Shown piece after piece: positions 11,437 to 22,624 of a DNA stretch of 64,000 nucleotides. The stretch's first letter is position 1. Every line of letters starts with the position of its first letter. The notes under the pieces are model-generated. The model worked only from the letters and a program-made list of their open reading frames with translations. It made no database searches and was not told where the DNA came from. The stretch is from Xenopus tropicalis (lineage: Eukaryota > Chordata > Amphibia > Anura > Pipidae). Both the position numbers and the translations under genes were made by a program. The DNA lies in the NCBI RefSeq assembly GCF_000004195.4, contig NC_030679.2, positions 35,205,712-35,269,711 of the forward strand, written 5' to 3'.

Positions 11437-11891
11437 CAAGTTCATCTGGTTCACCATTTTAACCAGTGTCTTGGTGGTTCATATACTGAGGATCCTCAAC
11501 TGCCTGGTAAGCAGCTACCCCAAGGGAGGGGCAAGGTACCGGGAGTTGCTGGGAGTCCGGGTCCAAGGAGGACCTCATAGAGTTTTCCCAGGGAGAACAT
11601 ATAGTTCTACCTATACCTGCCCTGGGTGGAGGCACGCCATTCATTTATATCAAACCTGTCCCCCACAAATAAGCGGGGGCTCAGGGCTCCTGTAGCGCCA
11701 CACGCAGGTGATTGCATGTTAAAAGTACAACCGTAGCCAAAATAGGGTTACACATGGATCCGACAAGCTGACTGGATGACTGGTCAAAAAAGCACTAGAC
11801 CAACTAAGTTTTGGTTTGACAGGTCACCATAAATATGCACTGAACTGGGATATCGGCCAGCAAGAAATGCTGACCAATAAACTTTTATGCA

Positions 11892-11899
11892 ATCACAGA
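11892..11899. repeat. Target duplication, left copy (ATCACAGA)
   Basis: Exact 8-bp duplicate of 12,527-12,534, flanking the hAT MITE at 11,900-12,526. Confidence 0.9.
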
Positions 11900-12526
11900 T
11901 AGTGATGGGCGAAAAGTTTCGCCAGGCATGGATTCGCGGATTTCCGCGTTTCGGCATTGGCGGATTGTTTCGCGAAACGGATGAAAAATTTCGCCGCGGA
12001 AAAATTCGCCGCACGTCAAAAAATTGTCGCCGGCGTCAAAAAAGAATAGCCGCGGGCGACGAAACAATAGCGCGCGACAAAATAATAGCCGCGCGCGACG
12101 AAACAAGAGCCGCGCGACGAAACAAGAGCCGCGCGCGACGAAACAAGAGCCGTGCGACAAAATAATAGCTGCGGGCGACGAAATAATAGCCGTGCGACAA
12201 AATAATAGCTGCGGGCGATGAAACAAGAGCCGCGCGACGAAACAAGAGCCGCGGGCGACGAAACAAGAGCCGCGGGCGACGAAACAAGAGCCGCGGGCGA
12301 CGAAACAAGAGCCGCGGGCGACGAAACAAGAGCCGCGGGCGACGAAACAAGAGCCGCGGGTGACGAAACAATTGCCGCGGGAGACGAAACAATAACCGCG
12401 CGACAAAATAATTGCCGCTGGCGACAATTTTTTTTTGTCGCACGACATTTTCGCCGTTTCGCGGATCTTTTCAAAGATTCGCGAATTTTTCGGCGAAGCG
12501 AAACGGAACAGATTCGCTCATCACTA
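11900..12526 (-). mobile_element. hAT-type MITE with expanded minisatellite core
   Basis: Complete copy with TAGTGATGGGCGAA / TTCGCTCATCACTA ends and a perfect 8-bp duplication (ATCACAGA). Orientation is reversed relative to the copies that begin GAGCGAATCTGTCCC. At 627 bp it is about twice the usual 220-360 bp because its middle has become a tandem array. It is very CpG-rich in an AT-rich setting, so it is either young or not methylation-decayed. No protein is encoded. Confidence 0.92.
12058..12423. repeat. CpG-rich minisatellite, 19/21-bp units
   Basis: About 18 tandem units of GACGAAACAAGAGCCGCGGG type, mixing 19-bp (ending CGC or TGC) and 21-bp (ending CGCGGGC) forms; five consecutive 21-bp units are identical. 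Because 21 is a multiple of three and the unit has no stop, several reading frames stay open on both strands (FVARGSC-, VSSPAAL- and ETRAAGD-type repeats). These open frames are artefacts of the array, not genes. Confidence 0.92.
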
Positions 12527-12534
12527 ATCACAGA
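12527..12534. repeat. Target duplication, right copy (ATCACAGA)
   Basis: Partner of 11,892-11,899. Confidence 0.9.
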
Positions 12535-14630
12535 TTTTGCTAGGCAAATTAGATCTTATTTGGGTAAGCCCATGTACAGATGATGATAGAATTTGACGGG
12601 AAGTTTATAAAGCTATACAAAAATATATATTTGTGTATATTTGTCTGTAAGAATAGTGCCATGCCAATAGTTGAGACAGCATGATGGAAGACTGTGGAAC
12701 CAGTGACCTGCAGGTTGCTGTGCAGTCTCTTATACCACCACTCTATACAGCTAAGAATTGTCCCAACCTGGAGTTGCCTCACAACTGTCAGAACAGTGGA
12801 ATACATTATATAACATACATGCTCAGAATTTGTAGTTTGGCATTGGCATTTGTATTTGGCCTTACCTCAAACTGAGATGCATGTAGGCAATGTACATATA
12901 GTTATAGGCAATAGAAAATGATTTTGTAGGGTAGCCATGTCATATTTTATTTATATTTTTTAAATCTTATTATGAAATGTCTCTCTCTGTAGTAGAAACA
13001 GTATAATAGTTACTGGAGATTATTTATCACACTGGACACATTTGTCCATGGACAGTAACCCACAGCAATATGCAACTGGCTTAAAAAAGCTAATTACTGA
13101 TTTGGTACTACTCACAGGTAAATTTGCCCAGTGTTGATAAATGAGTCTCGATATGTAGTTAGTAATTCCTAAGAGCAAAAAGAAGTACCACTAATAAAAA
13201 AAAAATATACACTTACATTTTAGTATGATTCTGACTTAGTATTAACTATATCAATAAACAAAGTTCAAATGAACAAATGTGTCACTATGGCACTCACTTT
13301 CCTTTCATACATTGTGGTATAATACTTGAAAAACCATTTTTTTTTTCAAAGAATAAACTCAAAGCAAGGCAAGTCATCATATTTAGAAGAGAATTACAAA
13401 CTTATGAATATATTAATGTAAAAATATCACACAGTGTTGCACTCATCCAAAGTTTACTCCCTGTTTTATACATACCACAGATGATAATAACCGAAGTCAT
13501 TTCTAAAAATACTACGTCGTGTGTGTTCTGAAGATTTTTCCTCTGATATAATTATGCTAAATTACTAATCTGCATTAAAATGAGTTCACTGATCCTTAGT
13601 TTTAAGAATAGAAACTCATTTTAATAATGAAAAACTATATTACAAATCCCTGAGATATAGAAGCCAGGAACTCGACTTTATGAACAGTGCATAAATGTAA
13701 CCATGTCTGACAAATTCTAAGCACTTCAATTTGAAAAACTCATTATGTCATAAAATACCTGCCACATAAAGAAGATTTCCATGGCAGTTTAAGATGGTAC
13801 CTTGTAATTATTGTCAACCTGACATCCTTATTGCCCAACACATTACTACAGAGTTTCTGTATTTTGTTACATTAATCCATACATATGTTTCTTGATAATA
13901 TTTCAAAATGCCAAAAAGTAAAAGGAAAATGATGAATGTCTAAGAACATACAGTATGTCTTTTTACGGTTGTCGGTTGAGTCGCAAGATGGTAGCAAAGT
14001 ACATGTTTTAATTGTGCGCAAAGGAAAAATTAGCCACAGAGAAAAAATGGTTTGCGTTGTGCACATTGCTACATAGGGCCATTCTAATCCTTAAATGAAG
14101 TAAATGACTGACCTACAGTAATTTCCCCAATTTCCACAATTTCCCAATTTCTATTTCATTTTGCTTGTAGATAAAGGATATCAAGATCTGACAAACCATC
14201 TCGACATATATTATTCTGTTTATAGTGTAGTCTTCAGCAGTAAATATTCACTTCTTATTCTGGTGTTGAAATTAGAAAAGCCTTCCTCAATCTTTCTGGT
14301 AACATGATATTGGTATTTGTTAAGTGTGCATTCTGAGTATATTAAAAATCATTTTATCTTTTCGACAAATACTGCAAGTTGTTGCATGTAACAATTATAG
14401 CTTGATTTGGTCTATAAAAGATGTAAGAACAGGAAGGACGATTTCAAATGTATTGAAAATGGCTCTTGTTAATTCTATAGAGTGATTGAACTGACGCAAA
14501 CACACACACAAGTAAATATAAATATAACAGAATTATCAATCACTGAGGGACCCTGTCCACTTAATGGCTCAGTAGCAGTTCCAGCAAACCAGACACCAGG
14601 AACTTTGAAGTCCAGACCAAAATCAAAGTG
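12535..14630. other. AT-rich stretch without recognisable gene
   Basis: No coding region or repeat family identified. Open frames at 13,277-13,531 and 13,872-14,066 are short and domain-free. Confidence 0.5.
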
Positions 14631-14638
14631 CCTCTCAC

Positions 14639-14996
14639 TAGTGATGAGCGAACTTTTTCGCCAGGCATGGATTTGCAGCAAATTTCCGCATTTCGCATTT
14701 CGAAACTTCCATGAAAATTCGGCGCAAAAAAATTAATTGTGTGGAAATTTGTTTTGTTGCGCGTCAAATTGGGCACGTTTGCATAAAATTAGGCACAGTC
14801 GCATCAAAAAAAGGCACGGCCGTGGGAAAATCGGGCCCAGTCGCATAAAAAAAATGCGGGCGACAAAAAAGACGCGGGCGACAGAAAAGACGTGGGTGAC
14901 AAAAAAATCATGCAACAAATGTGTCATTTTGCAAATTTTCTTGCCGTTTTGCGAATTTTATGGCGAAGCAAAACGGGACAGATTCGCTCATCACTA
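14639..14996 (-). mobile_element. hAT-type MITE (TAGTGATGAGC family)
   Basis: Complete 358-bp copy; ends TAGTGATGAGCGAAC / ATTCGCTCATCACTA; perfect target duplication CCTCTCAC (14,631-14,638 and 14,997-15,004). The centre (about 14,765-14,905) is built of diverged modules of about 20 bp (GGCACGGCCG-, GCGGGCGACAAAAAAGAC-like), an early stage of the array seen at 12.1 kb. Confidence 0.93.
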
Positions 14997-15009
14997 CCTC
15001 TCACCAAAC

Positions 15010-15790
15010 CCAGCTTTATATATGCTTCCCCCCACACAGAATACAAGAAAAGTATCCATTTAACCAGCTATATATGGTAAAATACAGCATTATTGAATAT
15101 ATCTTAGCAGTTAGCATACTATATATGGCAAAAATCAAGCATTGCACAGTGGCACATTTCTTGACTTACTAAAATGCCATCTTTAAGGCATTGTTCTGTT
15201 CTCTCTATCTTCTGTCTATGAATCACCTCTCTTCCTTACATCAATAAATCATTGCCATTTTATAAAATACTTTTCTGAAATGTTGTTTGTATTTGTGAAG
15301 GGTCATTTTCAAAGCAGAATGTAGCATTTTTTTTATTTTTTTTATTTTGCACACTGCTTCTGCCTTTGCCTGCTTTCTCCTTTTTGGAGCATATATATCT
15401 GCATAGTCTCTTAAATAGAGTGCTACCTGCAGTAGGCCATCTCTATCCAAGAGGTGCAGGCAGGGGGATGCACATAGGTGTCCCCTAATAACTTGCACAT
15501 CATTGAGTGTTCAGGATGCACAGGCCACAATTGGGCCCTATCCTTACCATCCTGCAAGTGCTTCCTAAAGTAAAACTATACTCCCAGAATGAATACTTAA
15601 CTAGCACATTATATTATTTTAAATGGCCTATTAAAGAATTTTACTAAACGTGAATATATCTATGAGTAAATATTGCCCTTTTACACCTAGAGCCGCCACG
15701 ATTTTGTGATGGTCTGTGTGATCGCTCAGATTACCAGACTCAAAATAATGCAGCTTTAACTGTAACAGGAAGAAGCCTAGGAGTAAAAGA
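15010..15790. other. AT-rich stretch without recognisable gene
   Basis: Nothing recognisable apart from T-runs around 15,327-15,350. Confidence 0.5.
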
Positions 15791-15799
15791 CAGAACTCT

Positions 15800-16082
15800 G
15801 TCCATTAATTACATTAGAGGGGATTATAGGCAGTTGGGGGATGTTCTTTTTTCCCATAAAAACAATCAACGCACCAGAGGTCACCTCTTTAGATTAGAGG
15901 AACGGAGCTTCCATTTGAAGCAGCGTAGGGGGTTTTTCACGGTGAGGGCAGTGAGGTTGTGGAATGCCCTTCCTAGTGATGTGGTAATGGCAGATTCTGT
16001 TAATGCCTTTAAGAGGGGCCTGGATGAGTTCTTGATCAATCAGAATATCCAAGGCTATTGTGATACTAATATCTACAGTTAG
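15800..16082 (+). pseudogene. CR1-like ORF2, C-terminal fragment
   Basis: The frame is open up to the stop at 16,080-16,082. Its product matches the conserved tail after the reverse transcriptase domain of CR1-type ORF2 proteins: RTRGHLFRLEERSFHLKQ, then RGFFTVRAVRLWNALP, then ADSVNAFKRGLDEFL. The full protein would be near 900-1000 residues with endonuclease and reverse transcriptase domains; only about 90 remain, so the fragment has no activity. The ATG at 15,834 is an internal methionine, not a real start. Truncation comes from incomplete reverse transcription, which starts at the 3' end. Decayed relatives occur at 1.6 and 30.9-31.4 kb. Confidence 0.85.
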
Positions 16083-16221
16083 TACTAGTGGTTGTATTTA
16101 TAGTTTATGTATGTGAGTGTATAGATTGGTAGGTGTGCGTTAGGTGTGCTGGGTTTACTTGGATGGGTTGAACTTGATGGACACTGGTCTTTTTTCAACC
16201 CTATGTAACTATGTAACTATG
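15800..16221 (+). mobile_element. CR1-like LINE, 3' end
   Basis: 5'-truncated non-LTR retrotransposon. It carries the last part of ORF2, a short 3' UTR ending GGTCTTTTTTCAACCC, and a terminal 8-bp-type repeat (ATGTAACT twice) such as CR1 elements have in place of poly(A). Confidence 0.85.
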
Positions 16222-16239
16222 ATTTAACCTAACATGAGC

Positions 16240-16444
16240 CCTTGGTTTGTATTCACTATGAATCATATAATCCTAGGGGGTGGCCCTTAGTAAACAAAAT
16301 GGCAATTATTTATTTAGGATTACGCATGGCACATACAGTTTTAAAAAAATATATTTTATTATATTTTATTAGATGAAGCAGATGAGCTGTGTTATGCAGT
16401 ATATTTTTACAGAGACCTACATTGTTTGAGGGCATAGTTTTCAT
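16240..16444. mobile_element. T2-like MITE, right part
   Basis: Motifs GGGGTGGCCCTTA, AATGGCAATTATTTATTTAG and AGAGACCTACATTGTTTG, ending GGCATAGTTTTCAT before TTAA (16,445-16,448). The TTAA site and end sequence fit T2/Kolobok-type frog MITEs. A short related piece sits in both copies of the tandem duplication (about 36,207-36,285 and 37,988-38,066). Confidence 0.6.
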
Positions 16445-16713
16445 TTAAGTGAGCACTAAGAGGCGTGGTGTTGCATACCACTTGGTTTGGAGGAACTAAA
16501 TGCTGAATGATATGGCTAGCACTGAATTTCTGACTACATTTCTCTCAATGTTCTTCTTGGGTACTTTCTAATTACAACTTTAAGGTAAAAAAAAATTTTT
16601 CATGGTACTACGAAATTGGCATTAATGCAGACAATGGTTTGTGAATAGGAATCACTTGTAAATATCATTACCATTTGTAAACAAATAAGATGAATTGTTA
16701 AATTAGCCCCTTA

Positions 16714-17053
16714 GGGGCAGATTTATCAAGACACAAATTCGAATCGCGAATGGGAAAAATTCGGATTGGAAACGAAAATTTCTGAAGACCGCAAATATCA
16801 CAAAAATGCTTCCGAAAAAAATCGCATTAGTCACGATAATATCATATTGGCGATCTGAAAGTCACTAAATTTTCGTACCGAACGATTGTAAACAGCAGAA
16901 AAACCGATCTGATTTTGCGCGCTAAAAATAAGAAAACGTCACGCAAGCGTTGAAAAAGTCATGCAAGCATCGAAAAAGTCGCGCAAGGTACGAAAAAGTC
17001 ACGGAAAATACAATTGGACCGATTGAGCGAATGTGGATAAGTAAATGTGCCCC
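16714..17053. mobile_element. Harbinger-type MITE (GGGGCAnATTTAY family)
   Basis: 340-bp element with inverted ends GGGGCAGATTTAT / GTAAATGTGCCCC and TTA on each side (16,711-16,713, 17,054-17,056), matching the TWA target preference of PIF/Harbinger elements. The interior is rich in CGAAAAAGTC-like modules (three near-repeats at 16,938-17,005). No coding capacity. Confidence 0.75.
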
Positions 17054-17056
17054 TTA

Positions 17057-18340
17057 GTGTGTGATATTTGTTGTAGGTGGACAGAAGAGCTTGTTGTGAT
17101 CCAATGGCATTAGTCCCTGCATGTAAGAGCTTAGCACCACGCAAATACAGTGAAAGCCCTTTCCATATTGTACTCTACCATTATAAACCTAAAACGCATA
17201 TTATCGAAAATTTGTAAAACATCTTTTCTAAAAATGTCATAGTGGCTTTTTGTGTTCAAATAAATGTAATTGTATAATGTAATAAATTAAAGTAACTTTA
17301 ACAGACAGTACAGGATATAGGATAATGAAGGCTGAATTCAATTGGCATTAGAAAAAATTGTACCGAAGCTCAAATGCTTTAACGTGAACCCCATTGACCT
17401 ACCAGTTCTGTACGTTTCACTCTTTATCAGATAATAGCAAGGCAACAAATGTAGTTTTTCCATTATCTTTGTTATGCTTTTCCCTATTCACCTGTTCATC
17501 ATGTCTCATTAAACTATCACTGAAACAGAACATTCTCTTAGGTTGGAACTGAAAAAAGTTCAATTTAAAATTCCTTTTACTTTTTACTTACTTTTAGGTT
17601 GTTTCAATAACAGCCTGCGAAAGATAAAGTATGATTAAATCGCATATGACAAGTTTATCACCTTACGGATGGCTCATATCATGCAACCGTAGTACATCTG
17701 AAGAATTATGTACTAGCAGAACCTAATACTAAAGTGCATAAGTGTTGATTAGAAAGCATAGGGTATGACTGAATGCTTGTTACCCCTTGAAACAGCTACA
17801 GCATAAAGCCATGTATACGAACAAATGGAAATGAATCCAAAGCCAAAATATGATAACAGCTAACTGAGTTGTATATTGCTGATTAAAAGATTAGATCATT
17901 TTGTATATCTGTTTTGTAGAACATCTAATTCTGTAATCGTGGAATGAAGAGATAACCATAGCAAATAATAATCTTTGTTTTTCATCTTTATTAAGTAGAA
18001 ATGCTACGTGTGGGTTCTGCTGAGAACATTTGTGCCTTATTAAAACGATATAAATGTGCATTATTCATAAAATGTTCAAAATGATTTCTCAAGCTGCGCA
18101 GCACATTTCGAGTACACAGCATCTTCATTATACTCAATGTTTAAAATTATTCTGAACAACCTTAGCATATGTTGTTCACTGAGAATAACAAAAAAGTGAC
18201 TTGTAAACAAAACTGAAAAGCTACATGCTGCCACAGTTGTCTTTTTTTTTGTATTGGACGGCTGCCCTTTCTACTCTAAAAGTTTACATTACACCTGATA
18301 AAAATATACATATTAATAATTTGCCTATTTGTGTCTGTAA
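17057..18340. other. AT-rich stretch without recognisable gene
   Basis: No gene, RNA or repeat recognised; among the cleaner unique stretches in the window. Confidence 0.5.
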
Positions 18341-18344
18341 ATTA

Positions 18345-18580
18345 CTCTCCCATATAGATTGTAAGCTCTACGGGGCAGGGACCTCCTTCCTCTTGTGTCT
18401 TTGACTCTTAATTTATTGCAACTGTATTTATCAAGTATTTATCTGTATTTATTGTTATACTTTGTATTTATCTATTATCTTATTAACCCCCTGTTTGTAT
18501 TAATGTATTCTACTGTACAGCACTGCGTACATAAGTAGCGCTTTATAAATAAAGATATATATACATACATACATTAATAA
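18345..18580 (+). mobile_element. Retroelement 3' tail (GCGCTTTATAAATAAAG type)
   Basis: Contains TAGATTGTAAGCTCTACGGG and AGCGCTTTATAAATAAAG followed by an ATAC microsatellite, a frog retroelement 3' end. The phrase GATTGTAAGCTCCTTTGGGG also closes the SINE at 30.9-31.2 kb. The parent family cannot be named from the tail alone. Confidence 0.5.
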
Positions 18581-18691
18581 ACAATAAAGCAATAAAAGTT
18601 TAATCAAAACCACCAAACTCACACTGCAGATAAAGGTTTTCTTCTAACATGATGGAACGTTAAACATTTTTACAGCCTGAAAACAGGTAAC

Positions 18692-18950
18692 TACAGGTAT
18701 GGGATCCGTTATCCAGCAACCATTATACAGAAAGCTCCTTCTCCCATAGACTCCATTATAAACACATTTTTAAAATGAATTTCCTTTTTCTCTGTAATAA
18801 TAAAACAATAAAGTGTACTTGATCCCAACTAAGATATAATTATTCCTTATTGAAGTCAAAACAATCCTATTGGGTTTATTTAATGTTTCAACTATTTTTA
18901 GTAGCCTTGAGTTATAACGATCCAAATTACGAAAAGCTCAAACCTGTGTT
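18692..18950 (+). mobile_element. Palindromic MITE (ACAGGTATGGGAYCC family)
   Basis: Starts TACAGGTATGGGATCCGTTA, keeps ACTCCATTATAAACACAT, CTTGATCCCAACTAAGATA and GATCCAAATTACG, but its right inverted end is eroded (CAAACCTG only). Confidence 0.75.
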
Positions 18951-19084
18951 GTTCTGACAGAGATGTCCAGGCAGCATTAGTCAATCCAGGTTATATTTTC
19001 CAGTTCTTCAGTGTTCAATGTATTTGCTCCTTAGCTACCTACATTGGCTGACATAATCAACCTAACTTTACATGTTATCAGCTC

Positions 19085-20330
19085 CCCATTATGTCATACC
19101 TCTGCCCCCCAATGTTATACCCCACCCTCTTTCCAGTTTCTGAAACAGGGAAAGGTAGCAAGCATGACACAGTGTAACCTCTTTTTCGGGTCAACCACTG
19201 CCTTCCCAGACTAGTACCAGTAGAACATGGGTTACACTGGACTCTTTCACCTAGAATGAGCCTTCGCTAAGTGGAAGAGGAAGGTGAGGGTGTTATGCTA
19301 CTACACCACTTTTACTGCTTTATGGAAAAATAAAAGGTTCTTGCAAACAGAAAGAGTTTATTGAAAATCCACAGGGTTTACTCACAGCATTTTTTCTCAG
19401 AGGCAAGTGGTATAATCAACATGACATGCAGAGTACAATACTGACACTCCCCTGAGGACAGACTTGGCAGGAATCTGACTTCACCTCTGCAACATCCCAT
19501 AGTGGCCTGGATCACCTCAGGGAATTCCCTATCCTGATTCTGTATCCACTGGGATTCCTACACTGCAGGCAATATGGCCTGGGAGAGATAACTCCAAAGC
19601 TTCCATTCCTATGTTGGAGCACAGAACTGCTCTTTCTAGCACAACCCTAACTGCTCCCTTGACAAAGGCGTTTGAGCCAAAACGTTGGGGTATTCTCTCA
19701 TCCAGAGTATCTGCCTTCATATCTTGTTTTTCAGTTATTACACTGGGGGTATGTATTTATTTGCTTTTTGATGGATATACAATGTTTAAAGTTTGATACT
19801 TTTTTCTGTATGATGTTTAAATGAATAAAATGTTTTTTTTAATTATAAATACCTCCCTGGGGAAGTTTTTTCTGGTGTGCAGGGTTTTTGTGGGGTTTTG
19901 TGGATGTATATAGTCCTCTTATGGGGGGATTATTAAAACCCTAGCAACTGGATACTTTATACTTTATTGTTTTTTTGGATATATAATTTTTTTTTTGGCA
20001 AGAATATTCTAGCCAGGAGTGCCCTCCATTTCTCTAAATTGTTAAGCTGACTATGTCCCAGGCTCCCAGCAACATCCACCCTCTTCCTGGTGGGAGCCAA
20101 AGAGGTAGTGCCAGTCCTTTCTCAGAACTATATCAAATGCAGGAAGTAGTCACCCTACCTGCTAGCCAATAGCATACATATGTAAATTAACTTACTTAGA
20201 TAATGTATTCACTTCTGCCCCGAAACTATGGGAACTGAACCTGTAGGGATTTAAAGCTATAAGGGCTATTAACACTATAGGTCCCTACATCAGTACACCA
20301 ACCAAAGCCCTAAAGCTGGAAGAGAGGGGC
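19085..20330 (-). mobile_element. Possible LTR-like sequence, interrupted
   Basis: GC-richer block. On the minus strand it contains AATAAACTCTTTCTG (near 19,350-19,365) and a CTTTTATTTTTCC run, and it seems to resume at about 20,015 after an insertion. I found no matching ends or coding domains, so the LTR call is tentative. Confidence 0.3.
19655..20010 (+). mobile_element. Inserted retroelement tail with hammerhead-like motif
   Basis: Starts CTTGACAAAGGCGTTTGAGC CAAAACGTTGG (19,658-19,687): a short GGC/GCC hairpin between a degenerate CUGANGA-like box (TTGACAA) and an AAAAC box, the same layout as at 4.95 kb. The sequence downstream is T-rich with ATGAATAAAATG, a possible poly(A) signal. 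It separates two halves of the LTR-like block. Confidence 0.4.
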
Positions 20331-20339
20331 TGCAGAAAT

Positions 20340-22070
20340 GCATATTCTGGAATCCTAAGGTGCTTGCTACTGTTTTTTTTAGGATGTTGCAATCACTTTT
20401 TTTAGTTTGTTATTGTTTATTTGTGGGCTTACATGTATCTGACTAATTTTTTAAGTAGTGATTTTGTGATTTTTAACAAATATCATGTCATTATATTCTA
20501 ATTTCATTTTATTTCTGAATTCCTTTTCCTTGATATTGTTTTTAAAGATCTCATTTACATGTCTGTTTTTAGGCATTTTTTTGTTTCTGAAGCTTCAGAT
20601 ATGATTTTTTTTTTTTCTTTGATGGTCACAATAATAGATGCCTGGAGAGAAAGCATTCAGTCTGGCCAAAATGAGTGCTTGGAAGTTTATACACAGAGAG
20701 GCAGATTAATGAGGGAAATGAAAGAAATGGACTTTATGATAAAGTGGATACTGATTATTGTGACAGAAATAAAAAGACTATATTATAGGATGAAGTGAAC
20801 GAGATTTTGGTTACAGATTGGATGCAGCTTGATAAAAATGGAAAGAGCCAAAGATGGACATGGATCTCAATAAATGTTGGTAAGCATTTGCATATTCTCT
20901 TATTCTGTCTCTTGTTATCATCGAGGCAGTCACCCTGGTTTTTAAAACTGACCAATTGCACAGAAGTAATGCAATATTCTTTAAGATGCAAATCAGCGTC
21001 ACAGGATTGTGTATTGGGATACAATGATAAATACATGCTTTTGTCTGGTTCCTGAGGACCCATCCATGGAGCACTTGTGCTTGTGATAATTTGTTCAAGC
21101 TGCAGTTTGCAATTTGCAGTTTATTCCCATAGGCTCTCCATGACAAGTCTTGATGATATGAAAGCTAGGTGGTATCTCACAGGATGCCAACTTGCCTCTT
21201 CAGCATAGCTGCATACCCTGCACGTAGCAAATGAGGGCTAATGTACAGTATCATTTAGAGAATGAGAACAAAGTAGGGGTGTGCAAGGTCTGGTAAATAT
21301 ATTTCTGTAAGCAGTAGATACAGGGAGAATTATTTATGAAAATATAAATTTGTAAATTTTCGTTTTTCCAGTTCAAGCAAACTCAAAATGTTACCCAATG
21401 CGAATGTTTGCTGTTCCATTAAAAATTTGAATCTAAAACAATAAATTGAATACAACTGTGGGAAAAAAAAGCTCTTGAATGCATATAATTCACATACTAG
21501 TCATCATTTCCCATGAGTCTACAAACTCTCAAAACTAAAATTGAAAAAAATCACTTACATTTTGCCAAGGGCTTCCATTCACTTCAGCATGAACTCACAA
21601 TGTCAAAGTTTTACATTTAAGTTTATCAAATGTTTAGCACTTTATAAATATGGAGCATTCAGGTTTTGGAAACCCTTATTTGAATCCATGAGTTTTAGTG
21701 CAAAAAAATTGAAACACAGCAAAAACTTTAATACAAACATTGGTAAATCAGACACATAGTCTGGTACACTATTCAATAAGCCAAGTAAAGTCAAAGTGTA
21801 GGTGCAAACTATTTACATACCAATATATTGAGTGAGTTACCATGTAGAGGGGGTGCAGTCCTATTATAAGCCAAAGCATCTATGTGAGCAACATGCAGTG
21901 TCTCTCTCTGTCACCAATGGCTGACCTACTGTCTTCTGCCCTACATTTAGTATGCACTGAGAGGTATGGCATTCGGGTCTCAGTGCATATAAGGCTAATT
22001 TTTGGTGCAAAAAAAGGCACATTTTGGGGGGGGTTTGTACCAGCGCCAGCCCCATGTATATGCTGATAAG
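20340..22070. other. Unique AT-rich DNA, no recognised gene
   Basis: Overlapping open frames at 20,559-21,146 on both strands carry no domain. One 91-bp stretch (20,789-20,879) has AG before it and GTAAGC after it but a poor pyrimidine tract. At 21,884-22,070 a GC-richer piece precedes the next MITE. Confidence 0.4.
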
Positions 22071-22372
22071 TAGTGATGAGTGAATCTGTCCCGTTTCGCT
22101 TCTCAAGTAATTCGCAAAACAGCACGAAAATTCACAAACAGCTAAAAATTTGCAAAACGCATTTGTCACGTGATTTTTTCTTGTCACCTGCGGCTATTTT
22201 TTTTTTTTGTCGCCCGCGCTTTTTTGATGGGACCATGACCAATTTTGACGGGACCATGCCTTTTTTTCGTGACCACGACCAATTTGACGCGTGGCAAAAA
22301 ATGTTTCCGTGGAATGAATTTTTCAGCAGTGAATTTTCACAGAAATTTCGCAAAACAATTCACCAATGGCGC
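22071..22372 (+). mobile_element. hAT-type MITE (TAGTGATGAGC family), right end missing
   Basis: Left end TAGTGATGAGTGAATCTGTC, then the modular core (repeated GACCATGACCAATTTTGACG-like units, about 22,225-22,290), then ATTCACCAATGGCG where it stops abruptly; the last 50-60 bp with the right terminal repeat are deleted. Confidence 0.85.
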
Positions 22373-22525
22373 ATGTTGGGCAGAGGACAGGGCCAGTTGA
22401 TTGGCTATGTGTGACACTGGCCTTAAAACTGAAAATTTGTCAACTTTGTCTCTAGGGAAAAATAGATTTTCCCTGTTAACATTACATGCAAAGGGAATTG
22501 AAAAAATCAACTGAAAAATAATAAA

Positions 22526-22620
22526 TAGTGATGAGCGACTCTGTCCCATTTTGTCGAAAAATTTACAAAACTACTAAAAAGACTTTTTCTGACACACAAC
22601 TTTTTTGGATGCATTTTTTG
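22526..22620 (+). mobile_element. hAT-type MITE (TAGTGATGAGC family), left fragment
   Basis: TAGTGATGAGCGACTCTGTC followed by about 75 bp of diverged family sequence; the rest is missing. Confidence 0.75.
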
Positions 22621-22624
22621 TATT

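Larger units (their letters stand above)
10867..11710 (+). mobile_element. Probable solo LTR
   Basis: An 844-bp GC-richer block bounded by direct repeats ATTGCATG (10,859-10,866 and 11,711-11,718; the match extends to a ninth base). It starts TGTAGGGACC, has a good TATA box (TATAAAAGG, 11,039-11,047) and, 390 bp later, an AATAAA signal (11,431-11,436), the U3-R-U5 order of an LTR. There is no internal coding region, so it would be a solo LTR left by recombination. The 3' end is not a clean CA and an 8-bp duplication is long for Gypsy or ERV (4-6 bp), so boundaries and class are uncertain. Confidence 0.6.

Noticed and set aside
12058..12423. CRISPR-like array of short direct repeats
   Set aside because: No unique spacers, units are contiguous, lies within a vertebrate MITE; it is a minisatellite.
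11885..12583. Overlapping repeat-rich open frames up to 187 codons on both strands
   Set aside because: They exist because the minisatellite unit is stop-free and mostly 21 bp long; similar frames open in several phases on both strands, which a real gene would not show.
20789..20879. Resemblance of the translated interval to ligand-gated channel exons (DEVNEILVTD)
   Set aside because: Similarity is limited to a few residues; no Trp/Pro pattern of that exon follows and no neighbouring exon is present.
22071..22620. One hAT MITE with a large internal insert (22,071 to 22,620)
   Set aside because: Both pieces are left ends in the same orientation, so they are two truncated copies and not two ends of one.
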